64,000 nucleotides of DNA from Holdemanella porci (GTDB taxonomy: Bacteria > Bacillota_I > Bacilli_A > Erysipelotrichales > Erysipelotrichaceae), in assembly GCF_009696075.1 (NCBI RefSeq), contig NZ_VUMR01000003.1, positions 27,471 to 91,470 of the forward strand. The letters are read 5' to 3'. The translations under genes were made by a program, and so were the position numbers. The notes beneath the pieces are model-generated. The model ran no database searches and was not told where the DNA came from. It saw only the letters and a program-made list of their open reading frames with translations. Shown in pieces: positions 19,935-28,332 of the stretch. The first letter of the stretch is position 1. The number at the start of each line of letters is the position of its first letter.

Positions 19935-21053
19935 TTAATCATAACTACGAATTGGCACTAAAATCATTAAGACTGAAGCATCTTCCGGATTTGATACCTT
20001 GATAGGCTTCATAAATCCAGAAAATTCAATTAATACTTTTTCGCATCCCAATGCCTTGATCGCATCCAACATATATGTACCATTACATGTCAATGAAATA
20101 TCTTCTCCTTCATATTCACACTTAGTCAATACTTCATCAGAGTTTCCAATTTCACTTGAATACGTCTTAACATGAGTTTCTGCTGTTGAACATTCCAATT
20201 TAATTAAATGTACTTTATCATTGCGAATGAAGTTAGTACGATCAATTGTACCTGCAATTTCATATGAATCCACCAACATCTTAGATACACAACTTGTAGG
20301 AATAATTCTTTGTACATCTGGGAAAGTTCCATCAATTAAACGAGTTTGGATAATTGTTTTATCAAATACAAACTGTGCTTTTTTAAAATCTGCATAAATA
20401 TCGATTGTATCATCATCCGAAATAGAACGAACAACCTCAGTTAAAGATTTACTAGGAATTGTGATATTAAAATCTTGACTTGAATTCAATTCAATTGTTT
20501 TTCTAGCTAAACGATATGAATCTGTTCCAGAACAATACAACATATTACTTTGTGAATTGAAGTTTACCCCCGTTAATACTGGACGTTGATCTTTGTCGCT
20601 GCACGCAAATGCAGTCTGTGAAACGATTGATTTTAAATCTGTTGCCTTCAATACAAAATGATGATTAGGTTGTGTAAAATCAATATCAGGATATTCATTA
20701 GAACGAATACCATTTAAGTTAAATTGACCATTATCACTAGAAATACGAACTAAAGAGTAGTCAATGACTTCAATTTCAATATTTTTACAATCCAACTTAC
20801 GAACAATTTCTAACAAATACTTAGAATCAATAATAATAGATCCTTCTTCTTCAATATCTAAATTATTCAATTCACCAGGGACAATTATAGTACGAATGGA
20901 TATATTTGAATCACTACCAGTTAAAATCATTGAACCATCTTTTAAATCAATACAAATACCTGATAGTGCAGGTAATGGAGAAAAGACACTAATAGCTCTA
21001 GAAACAATAGATAGCTTGTCATAAAAATATTTTCGATCAATAGAAAAATGCAT
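19935..21053 (-). CDS. dnaN: DNA polymerase III beta subunit (sliding clamp)
   Basis: Ring clamp that tethers polymerase to DNA. The 372 residues show the family text throughout: AFACSDKDQRPVLTGVNF, IPSKSLTEVVRS and the C-terminal ending LILVPIRSYD-like. AAAGGAGG precedes the ATG at 21053. It lies 145 bases after dnaA; a TATAAT-like box at about 21095 on the minus strand suggests an extra promoter. A TTCATATGAA palindrome sits inside the gene at 20259. Confidence 0.98.
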   Translation of the reverse strand: MHFSIDRKYFYDKLSIVSRAISVFSPLPALSGICIDLKDGSMILTGSDSNISIRTIIVPGELNNLDIEEEGSIIIDSKYLLEIVRKLDCKNIEIEVIDYSLVRISSDNGQFNLNGIRSNEYPDIDFTQPNHHFVLKATDLKSIVSQTAFACSDKDQRPVLTGVNFNSQSNMLYCSGTDSYRLARKTIELNSSQDFNITIPSKSLTEVVRSISDDDTIDIYADFKKAQFVFDKTIIQTRLIDGTFPDVQRIIPTSCVSKMLVDSYEIAGTIDRTNFIRNDKVHLIKLECSTAETHVKTYSSEIGNSDEVLTKCEYEGEDISLTCNGTYMLDAIKALGCEKVLIEFSGFMKPIKVSNPEDASVLMILVPIRSYD

Positions 21054-21198
21054 AAAATCCTCCTTTTATTAATATATTTATATATAAATTATAATATAAG
21101 GGACTGTATAAGTGTGTAAAAATTGCACAGACCCTTTAAAAAACGTACTCTACGCTAATTTTTGGGATGTGGATTCCATGAGGAATACAGTGTATAAA

Positions 21199-22566
21199 TT
21201 AAGAATCCAAAGTGCTACGAATTTTTTCAACAGCTGTTTTAAAAGCTTCATCTTTTTGAATCAATTTCTTAGCACGCTCATACGAACTAGAAATTGTCGT
21301 ATGATCACGACCCCCTAATTCTTGCCCAATAGATACATAAGATTTATGAAGCAAGTCTCTAGATAAGTAAACACAGATATGTCTTGCGTTCGCAATAAAT
21401 TTTTGACGACATTTACCCTCTAAATCCTTGTAAGATAAGCCATAAAAACGTGTTACAGCCTTCTTTATCTTTTTAATTGTCAATTCATCCGATTGCGATA
21501 CAATAGGTTCTTTAACTAATACTTTACGCGTAAAATCCATATCGATTACATCTGGATTAAATAGTGTCGCATTAAATATCAAGCGATTTAAAGTTCCCTC
21601 TAGATTTCTTACGTCATTTGAATATTTACCAGCTAAATAATCAATAACATCTTCGCTCATATTCACACTTTCTTCACGACCTTCGATTTTCTTCTTTAAA
21701 ATCGCTTTGCTAGTTTCGAATTCTGGTTTAGAAATACTGATTGTAAGCCCAGAAACAAAGCGTGAAATTAAACGAGACTGTAATCCACTAATTTCACTAG
21801 GATGCATATCACTTGTGATAATAATCTGTGTATTCTTTTGAATCAACTGATTATAGACAGTGAAGAAGATTTCCTGACTGCTAGAATGTTGCTGCAAATT
21901 TTGAATATCATCAATTAAGAAATAATCACAGTCTAGAAGTTGTTCCTTGACTCTTTCTACAGTATTGCCATGAACATTTTTGGTTTTCATAGCTTCAATC
22001 AATAAAGAAACTAAATCTCCACTATACATATAAATTACTTTACATTCAGGATGTTCCTTAGCTAAATAATTTCCCATCGCATGTAGTAAATGGGTTTTAC
22101 CTAAGCCAGAATTACCATACAACATAAGGGGATTGAATGGATGAGAAGTCGTTTGTGTACAACAAGCTAAACATGCGGCATAAGCCTCCGCATTAGAATT
22201 ACCTTCGACAAAATTTTCAAATGTATAAGAAGGATTGAATTTATTTTCTAATAAAACATTCGTTCTTTGTTTGACAACCTCTTCAGGCATCATCTTTTCC
22301 ATCTCTCTTTGGTGGATAAACTGAATTGTTAATGTATCGCCCCAGACCTCACTTAAAGTGGATTCAAACAGTTCTTTTTCTTTCTGTTTCTTTAAAATAC
22401 TAAAAGTGATTGTAGAACGATAGGCTACGTAAGCTATATTATCCTCTATTTTAAATAGAGTTGTTTTTGAAATCCATGAATTGAATGTATGACTATCAAA
22501 ATAGTTGGATTCTTGTATTTTTTGTAAAGTTTCATTCCATATCGATGCATAAGACATGGTAGACAT
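21199..22566 (-). CDS. dnaA: Chromosomal replication initiator protein DnaA
   Basis: AAA+ initiator that opens oriC. The 455 residues have an N-terminal interaction domain; Walker A GNSGLGKTH, Walker B FLIDDIQNL and a sensor-type SRLISRF in the centre; and the C-terminal DNA-binding signature GGRDHTTI. AAGGAGG lies 8 bases before the ATG at 22566. Its promoter region overlaps a DnaA box, suggesting autorepression. Confidence 0.99.
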   Translation of the reverse strand: MSTMSYASIWNETLQKIQESNYFDSHTFNSWISKTTLFKIEDNIAYVAYRSTITFSILKKQKEKELFESTLSEVWGDTLTIQFIHQREMEKMMPEEVVKQRTNVLLENKFNPSYTFENFVEGNSNAEAYAACLACCTQTTSHPFNPLMLYGNSGLGKTHLLHAMGNYLAKEHPECKVIYMYSGDLVSLLIEAMKTKNVHGNTVERVKEQLLDCDYFLIDDIQNLQQHSSSQEIFFTVYNQLIQKNTQIIITSDMHPSEISGLQSRLISRFVSGLTISISKPEFETSKAILKKKIEGREESVNMSEDVIDYLAGKYSNDVRNLEGTLNRLIFNATLFNPDVIDMDFTRKVLVKEPIVSQSDELTIKKIKKAVTRFYGLSYKDLEGKCRQKFIANARHICVYLSRDLLHKSYVSIGQELGGRDHTTISSSYERAKKLIQKDEAFKTAVEKIRSTLDS

Positions 22567-22591
22567 AGTAAAACCTCCTTGCAGTATTACT

Positions 22592-22620
22592 ATTATACAC
22601 GATTTTTACACTTATCCCCA
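22592..22620 (-). promoter_or_regulatory. dnaA promoter with overlapping DnaA box
   Basis: Minus-strand TATAAT (22597-22592). The -35 position about 17 bases upstream falls on TGGGGA, which is part of the DnaA-box-like TTATCCCCA (22612-22620). Confidence 0.5.
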
Positions 22621-22889
22621 TTTATTCTTTTGGGATAAATTTTTTCCCAATGTGGACTTATGTGCAAAAAAAATGAACAAAATCGGGATAACTCACTTTA
22701 TATTCATATTAAATATATAGAAAATCATTGATAAACAAAGGCTCTCAATGACTTTTCCCAAGTTATACAGAGAATGGATTTAGAATGTCTTTATCCACTG
22801 TATAACTTATGATTTTATATACATTTTATATGTATATTTTGAATTAAAATAAAATAGAATACAGATCCATGTATATAATATGTGGATAA
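22612..22889. other. oriC: Putative replication origin (oriC) with DnaA boxes
   Basis: The 397-base gap between dnaA and the femX-like gene holds TTATCCCCA (22612-22620), TTATCCACT (22791-22799) and a perfect inverted TGTGGATAA (22881-22889). There are looser copies (TTATACAGA at 22763, GGGATAA at 22632 and 22685) and a very AT-rich stretch (22800-22860). Gene orientation switches here from minus to plus on both sides. This matches a bacterial origin; the unwinding element itself is not pinpointed. Confidence 0.85.
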
Positions 22890-22902
22890 TATATAGACCA
22901 TT

Positions 22903-22930
22903 TTGTGTAAAACTAATAAAATGTTATAAT
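22903..22930 (+). promoter_or_regulatory. Promoter of the femX-like gene
   Basis: TTGTGT (22903-22908), a 16-base spacer, TATAAT (22925-22930). It starts within the origin region. Confidence 0.6.
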
Positions 22931-22963
22931 GAAGTGCAAGAATATAAAGGGGTATAAAAGTAT

Positions 22964-24178
22964 ATGTATATTTTTAAATCGAATATAAATCAAAAAGAAT
23001 ACGATTACTTTGTAGAAAATCATCCTAGTTGTAGTTTGCTTCAAAGCTACAAATGGGCAAATATAAAAAATAATTGGAACTCCATTTATACAGGGGTTTA
23101 TGAAAAGGATACATTAGTAGCTGCTGGGTTGGTATTGATTCGTCCATTACCACTTTCTTTTTCTATGTTTTATTTGCCTAGAGGACCAATTTTAGATTAT
23201 AAAAATAAAGAGTTATTGAATTTTTACTTTACAGAATTAAAGAAAATTGCCAAAAAAGAACATTGTTTATTTATTAAATTTGATCCAAGTATTTTAATTT
23301 CAAGCTTCCACTTAGACGAAGAAAGAAAAGAATTTAATTATAAGGAAGAGTTTGAAAATATTAAATCATGTAAAGCCATTCATTATGGATTCAATAAAGA
23401 TTTTGATACAACCATTCAACCAAGATACAATATGGTAGAGTATGCGGATGATTTTGGAATGGACAATCTATCTAAAAAAGGGAAAAAGAATATTAAAATT
23501 GCTCAGAAACAAAATTTAGATATTCAATTTGGACACAAAGAATTATTAGAAGACTTTGATAAAGTCATGAAATGTACAGAGGAAAGAAAAGGAATTTCTT
23601 TACGAACAAAAGAGTATTATGAATTACTTTTAGATACATATGCAGATGATGCATTTATCACTTTAGCCTATTTCCATATCCACGACATGTTAAAAGAGAC
23701 AAAAGAAAGATATGAACAGTGTTTACTAGATTTAGAAAGTTGTCCAGAGAACGCAAAGAAGAAACGTTTTACCTTGGAAGAATTAAAAGACTCATTAGAG
23801 AAGAAAATCAGTAAATATGAAGAAGATGTGAAAACATATGGTGAAACAGTCTGTGTTTGTGGAACACTAACTGTAAAATATGGACATACATCAGAAATTT
23901 TATATGCAGGAATGAATGAAGATTTTAAACGTTTGATGGGCCCCTATTTAACTTGGTATAAAACAATGGAAAAATGTTTTGAACTTGGATGCAAAACAAG
24001 TAATATGGGTGGAATTGAAGGAACTCTTAAGGGAGGACTTGTTGATTTTAAAGAAATATATCATCCTAGAATCAATGAATACATTGGTGAATTTGATATT
24101 CCGGTTAATTCATTATTGTATAATGTTGCATTTAAATTTTATAAGAAGATTAAGGAAAGAAACGCAAAGCACAAATAA
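22964..24178 (+). CDS. FemAB/MurM-family peptidoglycan interpeptide aminoacyltransferase
   Basis: FemAB proteins add amino acids from aminoacyl-tRNA to the lysine side chain of lipid II, building the cross-bridge. The 404 residues follow the family pattern: N-terminal GNAT-like half (LLQSYKWANIKNNW ... YLPRGPILDY ... IKFDPSI); the helical-arm coiled coil at about residues 245-295 (RYEQCLLDLES ... KKISKYEEDV); and the C-terminal GNAT half ending NMGGIEGTLKGGLVDFKEIYHPRINEYIGEFD. AAAGGGG precedes the ATG. It is followed by a broken paralogue. Which residue is added is not readable. Confidence 0.9.
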   Translation: MYIFKSNINQKEYDYFVENHPSCSLLQSYKWANIKNNWNSIYTGVYEKDTLVAAGLVLIRPLPLSFSMFYLPRGPILDYKNKELLNFYFTELKKIAKKEHCLFIKFDPSILISSFHLDEERKEFNYKEEFENIKSCKAIHYGFNKDFDTTIQPRYNMVEYADDFGMDNLSKKGKKNIKIAQKQNLDIQFGHKELLEDFDKVMKCTEERKGISLRTKEYYELLLDTYADDAFITLAYFHIHDMLKETKERYEQCLLDLESCPENAKKKRFTLEELKDSLEKKISKYEEDVKTYGETVCVCGTLTVKYGHTSEILYAGMNEDFKRLMGPYLTWYKTMEKCFELGCKTSNMGGIEGTLKGGLVDFKEIYHPRINEYIGEFDIPVNSLLYNVAFKFYKKIKERNAKHK

Positions 24179-24235
24179 TTTAAGTATGATTTAAGTACGA
24201 CTATCTATTATATCCTAGTAAGGATGGAATTTGAT

Positions 24236-25460
24236 ATGTCGTATTTATTTTTTAAAGATATAAACCGTGAAGAATTTGATGAATTTGTGAAAAAACATGA
24301 ATATTGTAATTTACTACAAAGCTATAATTGGGCAAAAGTAAAAAGTAATTGGGATCACATGTATACAGGTGTGTATAAAGACAATGTATTATTCGCAACA
24401 GGTTTAGTGTTGATCAAAAGATTGCCATTATCATTTTGTATGTACTATTTACCCAGATGTCCTATTATGGATTATAGGGATAACGTGCTTGTTCAATATT
24501 ATTTTGATCAATTAAAAAAGGTCGCCAAAAAAGAATATTGTATCTTTATTAAATTTGATCCAGCTATTCATGTTAATGATTATGATTCAAAATCATATAA
24601 TACAAATCGATACGAAGATACAGATACATATTTAAAAATATTCAAAAGCTGTAAAGCTATACATCATGGCTATACAATGAGTATTGCGGATACAGTACAG
24701 CCTAGATTTCAATCGAATGTATATTCATATGAAAATATAGAGGAAACATTGCCAAAACATACGAAACGTTTAATTAAGGATGCAGAGCGTAGAAATGTTC
24801 AAATTATTCATGGACAAGGTGAATTGCTAGATGAATTCAGCCGACTTGTAGAATTGACGGAATCAAGAAAAGGCGTTGCGTTAAGAGATAAAGAATATTT
24901 CAAGACATTATTAGAAAATTATTCTGAAGGAAGCGTCATCTTTTTTAGCGACTTGCAACGTATATCAATTAGATCAAGAGGCAAAGGAAAAGAAGATACA
25001 GCTTGAAAAAGAAATGGCTGCAACACCTGAAAATTCTAAAAAGAAGTTACATCGTTTAGAAGATCAGTTACAAAGTGTAAATAAAGATATTAATGAATAT
25101 AAGAAAATTTTTGATGAATTTGGTCAAGAAGATAAAGAAATTGCGATTGCAGGTATTTTAAGTATTCAATTTGGAAATACTTGTGAAATGTTGTATGCAG
25201 GAATGGACGAAAGATTCAAAAAATTTATGCCTCAATATAAAGAATATGTTGAAAACTTTAAATGAGCATTTGATAGAGGATGTTTATGGAGTAATATGGG
25301 TGGTGTAGAAGGATCTTTAGATGATGGATTGACAAAATTTAAAGATAACTTTAATCCAACTATAAATGAAATGATAGGAGAATTTGATATACCGGTTTAT
25401 ACATTTATGTATCGTTTAATTCAAAAAGTATATGAAATACTGAAAAGTAAGCATAAGTGA
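24236..25460 (+). pseudogene. Second FemAB-family gene, broken by a frameshift and a stop
   Basis: Closely similar to the preceding gene along its whole length (LLQSYNWAKVKSNWDHMYTG; YLPRCPIMDY). The first frame (from the ATG at 24236) ends at 25006. The correct text resumes one frame over near 24965 (QLDQEAKEKKIQLEKEMAA) and runs to a TGA at 25263-25265. After that stop, the same frame continues with AFDRGCLWSNMGGVEGSLDDGL and ends at 25460. So there is one frameshift at the start of the helical arm and one nonsense codon, at a position where the intact paralogue reads Glu-Lys-Cys-Phe. A sequencing error could explain one lesion but hardly both. Confidence 0.85.
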
Positions 25461-25471
25461 CAATTATTTTA

Positions 25472-25501
25472 TTGACAATCATTTTAATTTATGTTTATAA
25501 T
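25472..25501 (+). promoter_or_regulatory. rpmH promoter
   Basis: Perfect TTGACA (25472-25477), an 18-base spacer, perfect TATAAT (25496-25501). Confidence 0.8.
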
Positions 25502-25561
25502 GTCTGAGCAATCTTATTTGAAAATTTAGAATGAAGAAAAAGACTGAGAGGTGTAATCAAG

Positions 25562-25696
25562 ATGAAAAGAACATATCAGCCAAGTAAGAGAAAACACCAA
25601 AAGGTTCATGGCTTCCGTGCTCGTATGGCAACTGTTGGTGGACGTAACGTTCTTTCTAGAAGAAGAGCGAAAGGCAGAAAGGTTTTATCCGCATAG
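25562..25696 (+). CDS. rpmH: 50S ribosomal protein L34
   Basis: 44-residue ribosomal protein beginning [18 protein letters not shown] and ending KGRKVLSA, an almost invariant family text. A GAGAGGTG ribosome site lies upstream. It stands at its conserved place next to rnpA on the right side of the origin and has its own strong promoter and terminator. Confidence 0.98.
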   Translation: MKRTYQPSKRKHQKVHGFRARMATVGGRNVLSRRRAKGRKVLSA

Positions 25697-25698
25697 AA

Positions 25699-25721
25699 AT
25701 CACCTGCTAGGTGATTTTTTT
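25699..25721 (+). terminator. Terminator between rpmH and rnpA
   Basis: ATCACC (25699-25704) pairs with GGTGAT (25710-25715), followed by a run of seven T. Partial read-through into rnpA would give the usual excess of L34 over RNase P protein. Confidence 0.8.
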
Positions 25722-25740
25722 GTCTGGATAGGGAAATAAC

Positions 25741-26082
25741 ATGAAAAAAGAATTTCGTGTATTAAAAAACTATGAGTTTTCTTCCATCATCCAGAATCGA
25801 CAATTTGTTAAGTCGTCGTCTTTTGTTTGTTATTTTCAAAAACGTAAACTAGACCATGCAAGAGTCGGAATCAGTGTTGGCAAAAAATTAGGAAATGCGG
25901 TCTGTCGAAATAAAGTGAAAAGACAGCTTCGTAGTATAGTAGATGATATTTTTACATTTGAAGAGGGATATGATCTTATTATTATAGTCCGACCTGCCTA
26001 CGCAAATAAGTCGTTCGAAGAAAATAAAAACGAAATGAAAGAAAATCAAAATCGGATAAATAAAAGATTTTTGAAAAAGTAG
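25741..26082 (+). CDS. rnpA: Ribonuclease P protein component
   Basis: Protein cofactor of the RNA enzyme that trims tRNA 5' ends. The 113 residues have the RNR-type signature RNKVKRQLRSIV and the family opening KNYEFSSIIQNRQF. The start ATG at 25741 lies close behind the rpmH terminator. Followed directly by yidC. Confidence 0.95.
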   Translation: MKKEFRVLKNYEFSSIIQNRQFVKSSSFVCYFQKRKLDHARVGISVGKKLGNAVCRNKVKRQLRSIVDDIFTFEEGYDLIIIVRPAYANKSFEENKNEMKENQNRINKRFLKK

Positions 26083-26094
26083 AGGAATAAAAAA

Positions 26095-27087
26095 ATGAAA
26101 CAATTTTTGCAGAAAAAAGCAAAATTGGTCTTTCTATGTATGTTGGTATTATTAACATGTACGGCTTGTGCAAATCCAAGAGGTAGAGATGGAAAAACAT
26201 TAGCAGACCAAATTATTGCAAGTGAAGAAACTACAATTGATGCAAGTAAAATCAATTACAAAGACATTTCTGATAAGAAATTAAAGAAAGAAATTAAAAA
26301 GAATATCAAAGATGGACAATATACAATTCAACCAACAACTTTTAAAAATTCTATGTCTAAAGGATGGTTTGAAGGTTTAATTGTTTGGCCAATCGCACAA
26401 ATTATTAACTTAATTTCATCAAAAACAGATGCCGGTGTAGGTATCATTTTAACAACATTGTTAATTCAGATGCTTGTATTTGTATTTACACGTAAATCAC
26501 AAATGTCTACACAAAGAATGCAGGAAATTCAACCTGAAATTCAAAAGATTCAAAATAAATATAAAGATAAAACAGATGAACGTTCTAAAATGCAGATGGC
26601 TCAAGAAATGCAGAATATTTATCAAAAATACGATATTCACCCATTTGGTTCAATGTTAATTACTTTCATTCAGCTACCAATTATGATGGGTATGTATTAT
26701 GCAACAATGCGTTCAGTAAGTGTTGTTAGCGGAAGCTTTATGGGTATTTCTTTAGCAGGTACTCCACTTGATGGATTTAAAGCATTCGATATCGCATATA
26801 TCTCAATTTATGTGTTGATGGTTATCTTCTATATTGTATCAATGAAAATACCTCAATGGTTAAAGAAATGGCAAGATAAGAAAGATAACGTTAAAGTTAA
26901 AAAATATGCACAGGAACAAACAAATCCTATGGCTAACAGCATGAACATGTCAATGTACTTTATGACAGCAATGATCTGTATTATGTATATTTCATGGCCA
27001 ATGGCGATGTCATTCTATTGGTTAGTATCAAGTGTAATTCGTGTATGTCAATCATTGATCCTACACAAAGTTATGAACAAAAAGTAG
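26095..27087 (+). CDS. yidC: Membrane protein insertase YidC/OxaA (lipoprotein form)
   Basis: Inserts and folds membrane proteins, alone or with SecYEG. The 330 residues have an N-terminal lipoprotein signal with cysteines at 22 and 25 (LLTCTAC) and about five membrane segments: WPIAQIINLI, VGIILTTLLIQMLVFVF, LITFIQLPIMMGMYY, ISIYVLMVIFYIVS and a C-terminal pair. The Oxa1 hydrophilic groove segment lies between. AGAGG precedes the ATG. It sits between rnpA and jag as in most Bacillota. Confidence 0.95.
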   Translation: MKQFLQKKAKLVFLCMLVLLTCTACANPRGRDGKTLADQIIASEETTIDASKINYKDISDKKLKKEIKKNIKDGQYTIQPTTFKNSMSKGWFEGLIVWPIAQIINLISSKTDAGVGIILTTLLIQMLVFVFTRKSQMSTQRMQEIQPEIQKIQNKYKDKTDERSKMQMAQEMQNIYQKYDIHPFGSMLITFIQLPIMMGMYYATMRSVSVVSGSFMGISLAGTPLDGFKAFDIAYISIYVLMVIFYIVSMKIPQWLKKWQDKKDNVKVKKYAQEQTNPMANSMNMSMYFMTAMICIMYISWPMAMSFYWLVSSVIRVCQSLILHKVMNKK

Positions 27088-27096
27088 GTATAACAT

Positions 27097-27723
27097 ATGG
27101 AATTCGCTAAATTTACTGGAAAAACTTTAGATGAAGCTTTAGCAGCTGCTTGCGATGCTAAAGGATGTACAAAAGAAGAACTTCATTATGAAGTTACAGA
27201 AGAAAAAAGTGGTTTTTTAGGAATCGGAAAAACAATTGAAATTGAAGCATATTGCCCAAAAGATATTGAAGATTTCATTAAGTCATATATTCAAACATAT
27301 TTTGACAATGCAGAATTAGATGGAACTGTTGAAATTGAAAATGATCATGGTTTCTATCGTATTACTGTAAATACAAAAAACAATGCGATTATGATTGGTA
27401 AAGCGGGTAAGTCTTTACAAGCATTCAATCGTTTAGTTAAAGCTGCAGTAAGTGCAGCATTCAAAAAGCGTATCGGACTTTTAATCGATGTGAATGGTTA
27501 TAAGGAAGAAAGATACGAAAAAATCTGTAAAATGGCAGTTCGCATCGCAAAAGATGTACGTCGTACAAAAGTAGATGCAGTATTAGATCCAATGCCAGCC
27601 GATGAAAGAAAGGCAATTCACAATGCTTTAGCAGGAATGAACGATATTTCTACTAAGAGTGAAGGTGAAGGCGAAGGACGCCGTTTACACATTTTATATA
27701 CACCAGGAAAAGATGAAGAATAA
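27097..27723 (+). CDS. jag: RNA-binding protein Jag/KhpB (Jag-N, KH, R3H)
   Basis: RNA-binding regulator linked to cell elongation. The 208 residues run as Jag-N domain (FTGKTLDEALAAAC ... GFLGIG) at 1-50, a KH domain with GKAGKSLQAFNRLVKAAV at about 105-125, and an R3H domain (ADERKAIHNAL ... GRRLHILY) at the end. Nine bases after yidC. Confidence 0.93.
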   Translation: MEFAKFTGKTLDEALAAACDAKGCTKEELHYEVTEEKSGFLGIGKTIEIEAYCPKDIEDFIKSYIQTYFDNAELDGTVEIENDHGFYRITVNTKNNAIMIGKAGKSLQAFNRLVKAAVSAAFKKRIGLLIDVNGYKEERYEKICKMAVRIAKDVRRTKVDAVLDPMPADERKAIHNALAGMNDISTKSEGEGEGRRLHILYTPGKDEE

Positions 27724-27747
27724 CGGGATTATCCCGTTATTTTTTTG
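27720..27747 (+). terminator. Terminator of the rnpA-yidC-jag unit
   Basis: ATAACGGGAT pairs with ATCCCGTTAT and is followed by seven T. Confidence 0.85.
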
Positions 27748-27759
27748 AAGGAGGGCTTC

Positions 27760-28320
27760 ATGAAAATTATTATTGGATTAGGGAATATTGGTAGAGAATA
27801 CGAAAATACACGTCATAATGCAGGTTTTATGGCGATTGATAAATTGGCACAAATGCTAGAAATGGATTTTAATCAGGAAAAGTTTTCGGCTTATTTTGCG
27901 AAAAAGAAAATTGATGGAGAAGACATAATTTTATTAAAACCAACCACATATATGAATAATAGTGGTATCGCATTAAGACAATGCATGGATTTCTATAAAG
28001 TGCCTTCTGAAGATATCCTTGTATTATATGATGATATGGATATGCCTGTTGGAAAACTTCGTTTGCGTCAAAAAGGTAGTGCTGGTGGTCATAACGGAAT
28101 CAAGAGTATTATTTCTCATATTGGCACACAGGAATTTGATCGTATTCGCATAGGAATTGGTAAAGATAAATTGATTCCAGTTGTAGATTGGGTACTAGGT
28201 AAATTTCCTCAAGAACAACAAGAGGATTTAAATCATGCTTTAGAACAAGCCGCGAAAGCAGCTAAATTTTCAATAAAACACTCTTTTAGTGACACAATGA
28301 ACAGGTATAATAAGAAGTAG
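27760..28320 (+). CDS. pth: Peptidyl-tRNA hydrolase
   Basis: Recycles peptidyl-tRNA dropped from ribosomes. 186 residues from the ATG at 27760, which has GGAGGG just upstream; the TTG at 27745 would include the ribosome site. Conserved blocks are IIIGLGNIGREYENTRHNAGF (catalytic His in RHN), KPTTYMNNSG, LYDDMDMPVG and GGHNGIKSI. It starts the pth-mfd-rqcP run. Confidence 0.97.
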   Translation: MKIIIGLGNIGREYENTRHNAGFMAIDKLAQMLEMDFNQEKFSAYFAKKKIDGEDIILLKPTTYMNNSGIALRQCMDFYKVPSEDILVLYDDMDMPVGKLRLRQKGSAGGHNGIKSIISHIGTQEFDRIRIGIGKDKLIPVVDWVLGKFPQEQQEDLNHALEQAAKAAKFSIKHSFSDTMNRYNKK

Positions 28321-28332
28321 AAGGTGGTATTT

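Noticed and set aside
25260..25270. TGA in the second FemAB copy as a recoded tryptophan
   Set aside because: Several neighbouring genes (for example rsmG and mfd) end in TGA, and the same copy also has a frameshift, so simple decay is more likely than recoding.
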